Shown here one piece after another: positions 25,661 through 35,708 of a DNA stretch of 47,421 nucleotides. The first letter of the stretch is position 1. The number at the start of each line of letters is the position of its first letter. Location of the stretch: assembly GCA_019240395.1 (NCBI GenBank), contig JAFAYM010000147.1, positions 1 to 47,421 of the forward strand. The letters run 5' to 3'. The notes beneath the pieces were generated by a model. It was not told where the DNA came from and did no database searches. It saw only the letters and a list, made by a program, of their open reading frames with translations. The DNA comes from Acidisphaera sp. Lineage in GTDB: Bacteria > Pseudomonadota > Alphaproteobacteria > Acetobacterales > Acetobacteraceae. The position numbers and the translations under genes were made by a program.

Positions 25661-26133
25661 CGTCATCGCGAGCCGCCCTTCGGCGGCGCGGCGATCCAGG
25701 GGCTTGGCACTGTGCGGCGGCCTGGATCGCCACGCCGCTGCGCGCCTCGCGATGACGGGATGCCGCCTCCCCGTCTCCCGACGCCGTCATCGCGAGCCGC
25801 TCTTCGGCGGCGCGGCGATCCAGGGGCTTGGCACTGTACGCCGGCCCTGGATCGCCACGTCGCTGCGCGCCTCGCGATGACGGGATGCCGCCTCCCCGTC
25901 TCCCGACGCCGTCATCGCGAGCCGCCCTTCGGCGGCGCGGCGATCCAAGGGCTTGGCACTGTACGGCGGCCCTGGATCGCCACGTCGCTGCGCGCCTCGC
26001 GATGACGAGGATGCCGTCTCCCCGTCTCCCGACGCCGTCATCGCGAGCCGCCCTTCGGCGGCGCGGCGATCCAGGGGCTTGGCACTGTGCGGCAGCCCTG
26101 GATCGCCACGTCGCTGCGCGCCTCGCGATGACG
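25661..26133. repeat. Array of four palindromic repeat units (97 bp each, period 124-126)
   Basis: Units lie at 25661-25757, 25785-25882, 25910-26007 and 26036-26133, separated by a conserved ~27-bp spacer (GGATGCCG..CTCCCCGTCTCC type). Each unit starts CGTCATCGCGAG and ends CTCGCGATGACG, and has the inner inverted pair GCGATCCA / TGGATCGC. The repeats fill the 25578-26181 gap between divergent genes; nothing else is seen there. They match units L1 and L2 at the left window edge. Confidence 0.93.
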
Positions 26134-26181
26134 AGGATGCCGTCTCCCCGTTCTCGAATTTCTCGATACTGTCTGCCCGGA

Positions 26182-26892
26182 ATGGTCACCTCTTCGAAAG
26201 CGCCCGGCGTTCTGGCGGCGGGCCGGCGGGTCTATGCCGTCGGCGACGTGCATGGCTGCGCCGACCGTCTGGCCGCCATGCACGCCGCGATCGCCGCCGA
26301 CCTGCAGGAGCGGCCGGTCGGGACGGCGCTGCTGATCCATCTCGGGGACTACGTCGATCGCGGTCCGGACAGCGCCGGGGTGATCGCCCGGCTCAGCGCC
26401 GGACAGGCGGTGGCCGGGGCGCGGACGATCAACCTGATGGGCAACCATGAGGGGATGATGCTGGCAGCCTTGAACGATGGCGATCCCGGTGCCGCCGCGC
26501 ATTGGCTGGACAATGGCGGCGGCGCCTCGCTCCGCAGCTGGGGCGTGCACGGGGACTTCACCAACTGGCGGCGGCAGATCCCCCCGGCGCACCTCGCCTT
26601 CCTGGGCGGGCTCGCCCTGAGCCATGTCGAGGGCGGCTACCTCTTCGTCCATGCCGGCATCCGTCCCGGCGTGGTGCTGGAGCGGCAGTCCGCCCACGAC
26701 CTGCTGTGGATGCGCGAGCCCTTCCTGTCCTGGACCGGCGAGCATGGGTGCGTGGTGGTGCACGGGCACACCCCGGTATCGGCGCCGGTGGTCCGGCCCA
26801 ATCGTATCGGCATCGACACCGGGGCGGTGCTGGGCGGACCGCTCACCTGCGTCGTGCTCGAGGCGGACCGGTTGCACTTCATTACACAGTGA
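26182..26892 (+). CDS. PPP-family metallophosphatase (ApaH/PrpE/serine-threonine phosphatase-like)
   Basis: A 236-residue calcineurin-like phosphoesterase. It has all the family metal motifs: GDVHGC near residue 22, GDYVDRGPDS near 57, GNHEGM near 90, LFVHAGIRPG near 158 and VVHGHTP near 195. By family it hydrolyses phosphoprotein or dinucleoside polyphosphate substrates. ATG 26182 directly follows the palindromic array, so any promoter is either within the array's last spacer or carried by it. Confidence 0.88.
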   Translation: MVTSSKAPGVLAAGRRVYAVGDVHGCADRLAAMHAAIAADLQERPVGTALLIHLGDYVDRGPDSAGVIARLSAGQAVAGARTINLMGNHEGMMLAALNDGDPGAAAHWLDNGGGASLRSWGVHGDFTNWRRQIPPAHLAFLGGLALSHVEGGYLFVHAGIRPGVVLERQSAHDLLWMREPFLSWTGEHGCVVVHGHTPVSAPVVRPNRIGIDTGAVLGGPLTCVVLEADRLHFITQ

Positions 26893-26916
26893 GGCGGGAC
26901 CCGCCGGCCCTGCTTC

Positions 26917-27978
26917 ATGTTGCAACGCGGCGCCGGTTTCGCTACGGCATCAACAATGGACAGCATGAGCCCGCGCAAGCTCGCCCTGGAGGAACGGGGC
27001 GAGCCGGCCGATCCTGAGCTGACGGCGGCGATCCGCCGGCTTTCACGCATCGGCGTGCTGGTGGTCGGCGACGTCATGCTCGACCGCTATATCTACGGCC
27101 AGGTCGCGCGCATCAGCTCCGAAGCGCCGGTGCCGATCCTGTCGGTGGAGCGCGAGGTCGCGATGCCCGGGGGTGCGGGCAACGTGGTGCGCAACCTGAC
27201 GGCACTCGGCGCGGCGGTGGCCTTCGTCTCGGTGGTCGGCGACGACCAGCCGGGCTCGGACCTGACCGGCCTGATCGGCGGCCAGCCCGGCGTGGAGCCG
27301 TGGCTGCTGGTCCAGGGCGGGCGGGTGACGACGCGCAAGACGCGCTTCGTCGCCCAGGGCCAGCAATTGCTGCGCACCGACCGGGAGCAGACCGACCCGG
27401 TCCACCCGAAGCTGGTGGCGCAGCTCCTGCGTATCGCCGGGGATGCCATGGCGGCGACCAGCACCACCGTGCTGTCCGATTACGGCAAGGGGGTGCTCGC
27501 CACCGACACCCCGGCCCAGCTGATCGCGGCGGCGCGCCGGGCCGGGCGGATGGTGATCGTCGATCCGCGCGGCACCGACTATTCCCGCTATGCCGGGGCC
27601 GGGATCATCGTCCCGACCTATCGCGAGCTCGCAGCGGAGACCGGGATGCCGGCCGACACCGATGCCGCGGTCGCCGCCGCCGCTTCGGGGCTACGCGATC
27701 GCCATGGCTTCGGTGCCGTCCTGGTGCTCCGGGCGGAGGCCGGCATGACGCTGGTGGACGAGACGGGGACCCGGCATTACGCGGCCGAACTCGCCGAGGT
27801 GTTCGACCCGTTCGGGGTGAACGATGCCGTCGTCGCGGCAGTCGCCGGCGGGCTGGCAGCCGGCCTCGCCCTGCAGCGCGCGGTGGATCTGGCGGCGATC
27901 GCCGCCGGCGTGGTCTCCGGCAAGGTCGGCACCGGCGTCGCTCAGCAAGCCGAGCTGCTGGCCGTCCTCGGCGCTTAA
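26917..27978 (+). CDS. PfkB-family kinase, HldA/RfaE domain I-like
   Basis: Up to 353 residues resembling the kinase half of HldE, which phosphorylates heptose-7-phosphate for lipopolysaccharide core synthesis. Conserved stretches include VLVVGDVMLDRYIYGQVARISSEAPVPIL, GGAGNVVRNLTALGA and LSDYGKGVL. Two motifs deviate: the NxxE site reads T234-Y-R-E237, and the ATP/anion-hole motif GAGD reads G300-V-N-D303, although the catalytic Asp remains. There is no cytidylyltransferase domain. The start is uncertain (ATG 26917, 26956 or 26965). It may be a kinase with changed specificity or a decaying copy. Confidence 0.8.
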   Translation: MLQRGAGFATASTMDSMSPRKLALEERGEPADPELTAAIRRLSRIGVLVVGDVMLDRYIYGQVARISSEAPVPILSVEREVAMPGGAGNVVRNLTALGAAVAFVSVVGDDQPGSDLTGLIGGQPGVEPWLLVQGGRVTTRKTRFVAQGQQLLRTDREQTDPVHPKLVAQLLRIAGDAMAATSTTVLSDYGKGVLATDTPAQLIAAARRAGRMVIVDPRGTDYSRYAGAGIIVPTYRELAAETGMPADTDAAVAAAASGLRDRHGFGAVLVLRAEAGMTLVDETGTRHYAAELAEVFDPFGVNDAVVAAVAGGLAAGLALQRAVDLAAIAAGVVSGKVGTGVAQQAELLAVLGA

Positions 27979-28017
27979 GCCCTGGGATTCCTGGGGGCCG
28001 CTGCCCCGACTCATAAC

Positions 28018-28051
28018 CGTCACCCCGCTTTCGCTTTCGCGGGAATGACGG
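28018..28051. repeat. Solitary GCGGGAATGACG-type palindrome
   Basis: The sequence starts CCGTCACCCCGC and ends GCGGGAATGACGG, forming an imperfect hairpin with the same outer arms as the inverted repeats around the GIY-YIG gene. It lies between the convergent hldA-like and trxA genes. Confidence 0.65.
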
Positions 28052-28095
28052 CTATGAGTCGGCGCGCCCGAGAACTGGTATAAGTCATGGGGTCT

Positions 28096-28152
28096 GGGGG
28101 CCGCTGCCCCCCAAACCGCTTCAAGAGGGGGGGCGAGGGCAGAGCCCTCGCC
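28096..28152. terminator. Two-hairpin repeat between convergent genes
   Basis: GGGGGC-CGCT-GCCCCC (28096-28111) and GGCGAGGGC-AGA-GCCCTCGCC (28132-28152, perfect 9-bp stem). The second hairpin lies three bases beyond the trxA stop, so it is well placed to end the long minus-strand operon. It has no clear T tract. Confidence 0.6.
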
Positions 28153-28155
28153 TGG

Positions 28156-28482
28156 CTACAGGTTCTGCCCCAGCCAGCTCTTGAGTTGGCTCTTCGGCAG
28201 CGCGCCGACCTGGGTCGCTGCCGGCTTGCCGTCCTTGAACAGGATGAGCGTCGGAATGCCGCGCACGGCATAATTCGTCGGCGTGCGCGGATTGTCGTCG
28301 ATGTTCACCTTGGCGACGGTCAGCTTGCCCTTCAGCTCCCCGGCGATCTCCTCGAGCGCCGGGCCGATCATCTTGCAGGGGCCGCACCACTCCGCCCAAA
28401 AATCCACCAGGACCGGGCCGGGGGCCTGCAGCACGTCGGTCGCGAAGCTGTCGTCGGTGACGGCCTTGGTGTTCTCGCTCAT
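28156..28482 (-). CDS. trxA: Thioredoxin
   Basis: A 108-residue thioredoxin with the active site WCGPC near residues 31-35 ([17 protein letters not shown]), and the cis-Pro loop [11 protein letters not shown]. By family it reduces cytoplasmic protein disulfides using thioredoxin reductase. ATG 28482 (MSENTKAV) is preceded by GGAGAAACC; the upstream in-frame extension is not conserved. It lies 67 bases after addA, the usual alphaproteobacterial order. Confidence 0.96.
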   Translation of the reverse strand: MSENTKAVTDDSFATDVLQAPGPVLVDFWAEWCGPCKMIGPALEEIAGELKGKLTVAKVNIDDNPRTPTNYAVRGIPTLILFKDGKPAATQVGALPKSQLKSWLGQNL

Positions 28483-28549
28483 CGCTGCGGTTTCTCCGGA
28501 TAGGCATTGGAGGTGGGTCAGCAGCATCTCCCGATCAAGCGTGGGGCAG

Positions 28550-31500
28550 TCAAGCGTTGGGAGCATGCAGGTCGAGCAGCGCGTCGGGAAGGCCGACGAT
28601 CCGCGCCGCCTGGCTCCATACCAGGAAGCAGGTCACCGCCCGGCCAGGGAAGATCACCCGCAGCAGGGCGCGATAGGCGGCCATCTGCCTGACATAGCGG
28701 ATCGGGGTTGCCTCGACGGTCTCCGGCGGGGTCCGGTCGGTCTTGTAGTCGGCGACCAGCACGCGATCGGCAAGCACGGCGAGCCGGTCCACCAGCCCGC
28801 TGATCACCAGGCCGTCGACCAGCCCGGTGAGCGGCACCTCGGCCTGGCTCTCCGGCCCGAACAGGGGCGCCATCTCCGGCGCCTCGAGGATCGCCACGGC
28901 TTCGCCGGCCAGCGTCGCCGCCTCACCCGGGGCCAGCCCGCTTCCCGGACGAGCCAGGAAGGCCAGCGCCGCGGCTTCGCGCTCGGCTGCGGCGAGCGCG
29001 GGCAGATGCTGCAGCAGCGCATGCAGCAGCCGGCCGCGCCGGAAGCGCCGGCCGCCGGCATCGCGCACGGCGAGCGGCAAGGCCGTCTGCGGCACCGGGC
29101 CGGGCACCCCGTCGCCCGGTCGGCTCGGTGCGATCGGCCGGGCCGGCACGGGTTCCTCGGGCGGCGGCGCCGGTCGCCAGTCCGGCGCGGCGCCGGCCCA
29201 GGCAGGCGGCCTTGTCGTGGCGGGCCCGGCCGCCGTGCCGCCGCGCCGATCCGGGGGCGCTGACTGCGGAGTTGCCAGGCGCCGCATCGTCTCGCCCCAG
29301 TCGCCGGGGAACGGCACGGTCTGCGCGTCGGGCAGAGCATCGAAGCCGCGCCGCACCAGCTCGTACCAGCAGTTCTCGGGAAGCCCCTTGCGCGGCGCCC
29401 AGCCGCAGACCAGCAGCCGGTCCTCGGCGCGAGTCAGCGCGACGTAGAGCAGCCGGTTGTATTCCTCGAGCCGCCGCGCCTCCGCCTCCTGCCGGATCGC
29501 CTGGCTGCGGGAGCAGCGCAGCTCGCGCCGCTGCGACCAGATCGGCACGGCGGCGCCCCCCGCGGGATCGCGTGCCCAGGCGAGGGTTCTTTCGTCGGGC
29601 GGCAGGGCGGTGGTGTCCGGCAGGATCACCAGGGGCGCCTGCAGCCCCTTCGCGCCATGCACCGTCATGATGCGCACCGCGTCGCCGACGCCCTCGGCCT
29701 CGCGCTTCACTTCGGCCGCCGACTGGCGCAGCCAGAACAGGAAACCCTGCATCGCGGGCGGGTGGGTCCTGACATAGACCAGGGCGGCGCCGAGCAGCTC
29801 GTCGATCGGCTCCGCGGCCTCCGGTCCCAGCCGCGCCAGCAGGCGCGCCCGCCCGCCGAGCGGCCCCAGCGCCTCCGCCAGCAAGGCATGCGGCGTCGCG
29901 TAGTCGACGCGCGCCATCAAGGTCGAAAGAAACTCCGCGGCCTGCCGCCAGTCCGCGCGTTCGGCGGCCCGCCGGCGCAGCGCGTCCCAGAGCGTGCCCT
30001 CGCGCCGCGCCGCCAGCGGCATCAGGGACTCGTCGGACACGCCGCCGAGCGGGCTGGTCAGCACGCAGGCGAGGCTCAGATCGTCCTGCGGCAGCAGCAG
30101 GGTGTCGCAGAGCGTCAGCAGGTCGGCGACCGCCGGCTGGGCGGTCAGCAGCAGGCGATCGAGTCCCGCCACCTGCACGCCGCGCAGTTTCAGCGCGCGC
30201 ACCAGCAGGCGGGCGAACTCGTTGCGCCGGCGCAGCAGGATCAGCACGTCGCCGGCATGCAGCGGCCGGTCGCCGCTCTCCAGCCGGGTGCTGCCGATCT
30301 GCTCGGCGATCCACCGCGCCAGCGCGTCCGCCAGGCGCTGCGGCGCGCTGGTCTGGCCGTGATAGTCGTCCGGCACCGTCCAGGGCTCCGGCTTCTGCTG
30401 GTCGGGCGCCGGCAGCAGTGGCCACAACTCGACGCAGCCTGCCTGTCCGGCGCGATCGGGATAGTGCTTCAGCGTGTCATCGCCGGTGCCGACCACGCCG
30501 GGCCGGGCCAGCGGCTGCGCGAAGACCGCGTCGACCAGGTGCAGCACCGGCGCGGTGGAGCGGAAGGACACGTCGAGCGGCGACTGCACCCAGTGCCCGC
30601 CGGCATCGCGGGTGCGCCGCGCCATGACGTCGCGCCAGTGCTCGAAGGCGTCGGGGTCCGCGCCCTGGAAGGAGTAGATGGACTGCTTGCGGTCGCCGAC
30701 GGCGAAGATGGTGCGCGGCCGCTCCGGATCGCGCGCTCCCTTGCCGGCGAAGAACTCCTGGGTCAGCGCATCGGCAATGCGCCATTGCGCGGGCGCGGTG
30801 TCCTGCACCTCGTCGAGCAGCAGGTGGTCGAGCCCGCCATCCAGCTTGTAGAGCACCCAGGCCGCCCCGGGCTCGCGCATCAGCGCCACCGTACGGCCGA
30901 TCAAGTCATCATAGTCGAGCTTGTGGGCGACGGATTTGCGGCGGGCGTAGGCTTCCGCCACCGGCACGGCCAAACGCAGCAGCGCCGCCGAGAGCTCGGC
31001 CGCATCGATGGCTCGGCCGGCGTCGTCGAGGCCGGCGATGCGGGCCTGCTCGGCGAGGTAGGGTTCGCGCAGCTCCGGCGCAGCCTGCGCCAGCTTGTTG
31101 TCCACCAGCCGGCTGTCCGCCGCCGGCTCGCCGTTCCGGGTGAAGAAGACGCAGCGCCACTGGTCCCAGTGCTCGGCCCGCTGCACCGTGTCGAGTTCGA
31201 GCCAATCGAGGATGGCCTGCGCCTTCTCCGCGGGGATCTTGCCGCCGCGGCGCTGCACGACCAGCGCGGCGCGGCGCAGCTCGCGTTCCTCTTGCCAGTG
31301 CACATTGGCGGCCAGCAGCGAGGCGGCATCCGGCGCGGTCACGCCGAGCACCCGGCGCTGTGCGGCCGCCAGCGCCTCCACGCCGCCGGCCAGCGCCGCA
31401 TCCAGCCGCTCGCGGTCGCTCTGCAGCGCCGCGACCAGCCTGCCGAACTGGTCCAGCGTGGCGAGCCCGGCCAAGCGATCCAGCGCCGCGCGCGCGGCCG

Positions 31501-32026
31501 GGCTGTGGGCGCCGGCGAGCATGTCCTCGCGGGCCTCGGTCAGGGTGGCGGCGGCGTCGGCCTCCTCGACGACCTGGAAATGCGGCGAGAGCGCCGCTTC
31601 CAAGGGAAAGCGGCGCAGCAGCGACTGGCAGAAGGCGTGGATGGTGCCGATCCGCATGCCGCCGGGCAGGTCGAGCACCCGCGCGAACAGCGCCCGCGCC
31701 TGCCGGCGCAGATCGTCGGTGGGATGGAGTTCCAGCCCGAGGAGCCGCGTGTCGAGCACGGCATCCCCCAGCGTCACCCACTCGCCGAGCAGGGCATGCA
31801 GGCGCAGCGCCATCTCCGCGGCGGCCGCCTTGGTGAAGGTCAGGCACTGGATGCGCGCGGGATCGACCGCCGCGCCGGCGGGACCGCCCAGCATCAGGCG
31901 GAGCAGCCGGTCGGTCAGCAGCTTGGTCTTGCCCGATCCGGCTGAGGCCGCCACGAAGGCTGACACCGCGGGGTCGGAGGCACGAAGCTGCTCCGCCTCG
32001 GCCCGGGCGCGGGCTTCGCTGATCAT
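28550..32026 (-). CDS. addA: AddA helicase-nuclease (double-strand break repair)
   Basis: A 1158-residue UvrD-like helicase with a C-terminal RecB-type nuclease. The Walker A is ASAGSGKT at residues 28-35; helicase motifs include [33 protein letters not shown] and [18 protein letters not shown]. The nuclease core VLVADYKTD lies near residue 1093. With AddB it forms the enzyme that resects DNA ends for RecA, replacing RecBCD. The start at 32026 overlaps the addB stop by four bases; the longer open frame upstream only shadows addB. Confidence 0.96.
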   Translation of the reverse strand: MISEARARAEAEQLRASDPAVSAFVAASAGSGKTKLLTDRLLRLMLGGPAGAAVDPARIQCLTFTKAAAAEMALRLHALLGEWVTLGDAVLDTRLLGLELHPTDDLRRQARALFARVLDLPGGMRIGTIHAFCQSLLRRFPLEAALSPHFQVVEEADAAATLTEAREDMLAGAHSPAARAALDRLAGLATLDQFGRLVAALQSDRERLDAALAGGVEALAAAQRRVLGVTAPDAASLLAANVHWQEERELRRAALVVQRRGGKIPAEKAQAILDWLELDTVQRAEHWDQWRCVFFTRNGEPAADSRLVDNKLAQAAPELREPYLAEQARIAGLDDAGRAIDAAELSAALLRLAVPVAEAYARRKSVAHKLDYDDLIGRTVALMREPGAAWVLYKLDGGLDHLLLDEVQDTAPAQWRIADALTQEFFAGKGARDPERPRTIFAVGDRKQSIYSFQGADPDAFEHWRDVMARRTRDAGGHWVQSPLDVSFRSTAPVLHLVDAVFAQPLARPGVVGTGDDTLKHYPDRAGQAGCVELWPLLPAPDQQKPEPWTVPDDYHGQTSAPQRLADALARWIAEQIGSTRLESGDRPLHAGDVLILLRRRNEFARLLVRALKLRGVQVAGLDRLLLTAQPAVADLLTLCDTLLLPQDDLSLACVLTSPLGGVSDESLMPLAARREGTLWDALRRRAAERADWRQAAEFLSTLMARVDYATPHALLAEALGPLGGRARLLARLGPEAAEPIDELLGAALVYVRTHPPAMQGFLFWLRQSAAEVKREAEGVGDAVRIMTVHGAKGLQAPLVILPDTTALPPDERTLAWARDPAGGAAVPIWSQRRELRCSRSQAIRQEAEARRLEEYNRLLYVALTRAEDRLLVCGWAPRKGLPENCWYELVRRGFDALPDAQTVPFPGDWGETMRRLATPQSAPPDRRGGTAAGPATTRPPAWAGAAPDWRPAPPPEEPVPARPIAPSRPGDGVPGPVPQTALPLAVRDAGGRRFRRGRLLHALLQHLPALAAAEREAAALAFLARPGSGLAPGEAATLAGEAVAILEAPEMAPLFGPESQAEVPLTGLVDGLVISGLVDRLAVLADRVLVADYKTDRTPPETVEATPIRYVRQMAAYRALLRVIFPGRAVTCFLVWSQAARIVGLPDALLDLHAPNA

Positions 32027-34974
32027 GCCTCCTCGGCCAGCTCGCCCCATTCCGCCACCCGCGCCAGCTGGGCGTAGTCGGAGAAGCGCGGCGCGGCGCC
32101 GGGATGCGGCTGGGAGAGGTAGGCGCGGGAGGGATCGTCGAAGCGGGCGATCAGCGCGGAGAGCTTGCGCCGCGCCGTGTCGACCGTCTCGGCGATGCAC
32201 GCCGGGTCGCCCTTGCACAGACGGCGCGCCTTGCCGGGCTCGAACCCGCCGGTGAGATGCCAGTACGTAAGCTCCCCCGTTTCGCCGGTCAGCTCCGGGC
32301 CGAACGCGCCGGCCGCCGCCATCGCCGCTTCCAGCGGCAGCTGCGGGGCGTGGCCGAGATCGACGTCGCCCTGGCTGGGCGGCGCGCCCGTCTTGTAGTC
32401 GAGGATGGCGAGGCTGCCGCAGGCCTGGCGCTCGATCCGGTCGGCGCGGCCGCGCAGCTCGAACCCGCCCGCCACGTCCAGTGGCCAGGTGCCGGAAATC
32501 TCGGTCCGCAACAGCGCGGGCGCGCCGTCCTGACGACGGCGCGCCTCCTCCTCGGCGACCCAGTCGGCGATCCGCGCGAGGCGCGGCGCCCACCAGGCGA
32601 GTACGGCGGGACGCAGCCCCGCCTTGGCCAATTCGGCGTCCATGCCGCGGCGCAGCTGGTCGGCGGCATCGGGCGGGAAGCGCTCGCCGAACCGGCTGAA
32701 GAAGCCGTGCAGCGCGGCATGCACGAGCGAGCCGTAATCCGCCGCGTCGGCGGACTGCTCTATCTCGTCGAGCGCCTTCAGATCGAGCACGTGGCGCGCA
32801 TAGATGGCGTAGGGGTCGCGCAGCCAGGTCTCGATTTCGGTCACCCGGAGCCGGCGCGGCCGCCAGTCGACCGGCGGACAGGGGCGCGGCGGGGCCACCG
32901 GGCGCGGCCCGCTCTGCGGCCTGTCGAGCAGCCGCGCCCAGGCGGCAGCGGGATGCTCCGGCAGGCCGGTGCCCTGCCCCGCGAGCAGCGCATCCAGCCG
33001 GGTCAGCCAGCGTGAGGGCACGGCGGGCGCGCCGTCTCGCCGCCGCGGACAGGAGAGCACCACCGCCGGGGCGGCGCAGGCAGCCTGGACGAAGTCGTGC
33101 GCGGCCTGGCCGACGCGCTCCTCCGGGCTCGGCAGGCCGGCGCGGGCGCGCATCGGCCGGCTCAGCCACGGGCCGGGGTCGGTCGCCGGCGGCCACATCC
33201 CCTCCGCCAGACCGCCAAGCACGATCACGTCCGCGGTCTGCAGCCGCGCCTCCAGCAGCCCCCAGATGAACACCCGGGGATGTTCGGTTCCGCTCCGACC
33301 CCGCAACGCCCGGCGGCTGCGCACCACCGCGCCGGCGAGGGCCGCGTCCAGCAGGCCGGGAAGGCAGTCGGGCGGCTGGTCCGGCAAAACCGGCAAGGCC
33401 TCCTGCAACGCGGTCAGCGCGGTGGCCAGGGCTTCGCCTTCTTCGAGCGCCCAGAGCCGCGCCGGCCCCGGCGCGTCATCGCTCGCGGCGAGACGCTCGG
33501 CGGCGGTGATCAGCTCCGCGAGTGCGTCGGCCGGAGCCACGCGGACGGCACTCGCCAGCCGCAGCAGCGGCTCCAGGCAGCGCTCCAGCCCATCGAGCAG
33601 CCGGCGGGCGGGGCGGGCACCCTGGGCTCCATCGGCGGCGCGGCGCAGGCCGGGGAGGCCGGGACCCGGGCGGGGGCCGCGCAGGCATTCCCGCTCGAGC
33701 AGCCGGGCGAGATCGCGGGCCTCGGCTGGGCGCATCCCCGCCGCGGTCAGCGGGTGCTTCAGCAGCGACAGCAGGGGAACCGGCGCCAGTCCTTCGACCA
33801 CCGCCTGGGCGAGCAGGCGCAGGAAGACGGCGGGCGGCGTGTCGGCGAGTGGCTCGCCGGCGCTGTCATCCGCGACCACGCCATACCGCAGCAATTCGGC
33901 CGCCACACGACCGGCCAGGTCACGGTCGGCGGTGACCAGGGCAGCGCGTGCCCCCGGCACTTCCAGCGCCTGGCGCAGGGTCAGGGCAATGGCCGTCGCC
34001 TCCTCCTGCTGGTCGGCCGCGGCGAGGCGGTGCACCCCACTGATTGCGGCGTCGAAGCGGTCGCGCCAGGCGCCGAGCGCCGTGGCCGGCAGCAGCGCCC
34101 GGCTCAGCAGGGCGGCGCGTCCGGGCGGCGCGCATGGCGGCAGGGCAGATGGCCAGTCCCGCACGTCGTCGCGGCTTGCACCGAGCCCATCCAGCAGCCT
34201 GCGGAGCCCGGCTTGCGGATGCGAATCTTCGATCTGCTGCCAGACCGTGTCATCCATGCCGCGATCGAGCCAGGGCAGCACCAGACACCCGTCCGGCATG
34301 CCGGCGATCACCCGCAGCAGGCGGGAGACCGCGGGAATGCCACCGGTGCTGCCGGCAGCCAGCACGGGGAAGCCCGGCGGGCGTCCTCGCCAGGCCTCCG
34401 CCTGGGCCGCCAGCAGCTTCACCTGGCGGGCGGCCGGGTTCATCAGCCCATGCTCCGCCAGCCACGCCGGCCAGGCATGGGTGACGATCTCGAGGAAGCG
34501 CCGGGTCTCCTGCCAGTGCGCGGCATAGTCGGGGTCGGCCAGCTCCGGCAGGCGGGCGGCCAGATCGACATCGGCGCGCTCGGCCTCGTCCATCAGCGCC
34601 GCCAGCTCGGCAGCCAGCAGCCAGGCGCGATCGGCGCTGCGCGGCGCACCGAAGGCGCCATGGAGGGCCAGGATCATGCGGGTCAGCACCGCCAGCCGCG
34701 CGGCGGCGTCGACGGCGGGAGGCAGGGTGAGCGCGCCGGCGAGCTCCAGCGGGGTCTCGTCGAGGGCGCCGAACGCGGTGATGCGCGGCAGCAGCAGCGG
34801 CCGGCCCTCGGCCTGGCGCAGGAAGGCCTCGGCAAGCGCCCGCGCGGCGCGGCGGGTCGGCAGGAGGATGAGGCCGCGCGCCGCCGTCCGGGGATCGCCG
34901 CCACGCTCGGCGAGCCAGCCGCCGGCGAGCGCGTCCAGGAAGGGCTGGTCGGGCCGGATCGAGAACAGATTCAT
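32023..34974 (-). CDS. addB: AddB, partner of AddA (alphaproteobacterial type)
   Basis: A 983-residue protein. The N-terminal part resembles inactivated UvrD helicase modules (LILLPTRRAARALAEAFL, VLAAGSTGGIPAVSRLL), and the C-terminal RecB-like nuclease carries LAILDYKTGAPP near residue 860. It works with AddA at double-strand breaks. The ATG at 34974 overlaps the preceding nucleotidyltransferase gene by four bases. Confidence 0.95.
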   Translation of the reverse strand: MNLFSIRPDQPFLDALAGGWLAERGGDPRTAARGLILLPTRRAARALAEAFLRQAEGRPLLLPRITAFGALDETPLELAGALTLPPAVDAAARLAVLTRMILALHGAFGAPRSADRAWLLAAELAALMDEAERADVDLAARLPELADPDYAAHWQETRRFLEIVTHAWPAWLAEHGLMNPAARQVKLLAAQAEAWRGRPPGFPVLAAGSTGGIPAVSRLLRVIAGMPDGCLVLPWLDRGMDDTVWQQIEDSHPQAGLRRLLDGLGASRDDVRDWPSALPPCAPPGRAALLSRALLPATALGAWRDRFDAAISGVHRLAAADQQEEATAIALTLRQALEVPGARAALVTADRDLAGRVAAELLRYGVVADDSAGEPLADTPPAVFLRLLAQAVVEGLAPVPLLSLLKHPLTAAGMRPAEARDLARLLERECLRGPRPGPGLPGLRRAADGAQGARPARRLLDGLERCLEPLLRLASAVRVAPADALAELITAAERLAASDDAPGPARLWALEEGEALATALTALQEALPVLPDQPPDCLPGLLDAALAGAVVRSRRALRGRSGTEHPRVFIWGLLEARLQTADVIVLGGLAEGMWPPATDPGPWLSRPMRARAGLPSPEERVGQAAHDFVQAACAAPAVVLSCPRRRDGAPAVPSRWLTRLDALLAGQGTGLPEHPAAAWARLLDRPQSGPRPVAPPRPCPPVDWRPRRLRVTEIETWLRDPYAIYARHVLDLKALDEIEQSADAADYGSLVHAALHGFFSRFGERFPPDAADQLRRGMDAELAKAGLRPAVLAWWAPRLARIADWVAEEEARRRQDGAPALLRTEISGTWPLDVAGGFELRGRADRIERQACGSLAILDYKTGAPPSQGDVDLGHAPQLPLEAAMAAAGAFGPELTGETGELTYWHLTGGFEPGKARRLCKGDPACIAETVDTARRKLSALIARFDDPSRAYLSQPHPGAAPRFSDYAQLARVAEWGELAEEA

Positions 34975-35708
34975 CGCGTCTCGCCGGTGATCGGCGCGTG
35001 CAGCGTGGCTTCGGCTTCCGCCAGGTCGGCCGGCCGGGAGAGGTGGAACCACAACCCGTCATGCACCACCGGGCGCAGGCGTCCGGCGGCGATCGCCCGG
35101 TCCCACAGGAGATTCATGCTGAAAGCGCCGTCCGGCGCCCCAGCGAAGAAGCTCGGGGAAAGCAGCTGCACGCCGGCGTAGAGATACGGCACGATTTCGC
35201 GCTCACCGCGCCGGCGCAGCACACCGCTGCGGTCGATGGCGAAATCGCCGGCGCCGATATCGGCATGCACCAGGGACGTCGGATGCACCAGCAGCACGGC
35301 ATCCAGCGCCGCCGGATCGAAGGCGTCGGCCAGGCGCGTGAGCGCCGGGTGCGGGCCGTCAAGCCAGAACGCATCGCCGTTGACCACGAAGAACGGCTCC
35401 GGGCCGAGCGCGCCGGCAGCCAGCGCCGCAAGCACGGCGCCGCCGGTGTCGAGCAGCTGCTGCTCCCGGCGCAGCACGGTCATCGGCGGCGCCGTGCGGG
35501 TCGCGAGGTGGGCGGCGACCCGCTCGGCGTGCCAATGGGTGTTGACCACCGCGGTTTTCACTCCCGCTGCGGCGAGCCGGTCCAGCGCATGGTCGAGCAA
35601 GGTGCGCCCGCCGAGCGGCAGCAGCGGCTTCGCGGTCTGCGCGGTGAGCGGGCGCATGCGCGTGCCCAGCCCGGCGGCGAGCACCATGGCCTTTTCCGGC
35701 CTGGTCAT
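34971..35708 (-). CDS. Nucleotidyltransferase, MurU-like
   Basis: A 245-residue sugar-1-phosphate nucleotidyltransferase. The nucleotide loop is LAAGLGTRMRPLT near residues 11-23, then KPLLPLGG, VVNGDAFW near residue 110, and a closing PYLYAGVQLLS stretch. MurU makes UDP-MurNAc from MurNAc-1-phosphate in the AmgK-MurU recycling pathway. The overlap with the AmgK-like fusion gene (ATGA at 35705-35708) supports this over a mannose- or glucose-1-phosphate enzyme. Confidence 0.85.
   Translation of the reverse strand: MTRPEKAMVLAAGLGTRMRPLTAQTAKPLLPLGGRTLLDHALDRLAAAGVKTAVVNTHWHAERVAAHLATRTAPPMTVLRREQQLLDTGGAVLAALAAGALGPEPFFVVNGDAFWLDGPHPALTRLADAFDPAALDAVLLVHPTSLVHADIGAGDFAIDRSGVLRRRGEREIVPYLYAGVQLLSPSFFAGAPDGAFSMNLLWDRAIAAGRLRPVVHDGLWFHLSRPADLAEAEATLHAPITGETR

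Noticed and set aside
25661-26133. CRISPR array
   Set aside because: Repeats are ~97 bp, palindromic and separated by nearly identical ~27-bp spacers; CRISPR spacers are unique, and there are no cas genes.
24828-26189. ABC ATPase gene beginning at 26189 with a 200-residue N-terminal extension
   Set aside because: The extension is a fourfold translation of the palindromic repeats; the ATPase fold begins at 25577.
28550-33196. addA beginning far upstream inside addB
   Set aside because: The upstream part is an out-of-frame shadow of add[11 protein letters not shown] at 32026 is the natural addA start with the ATGA overlap.
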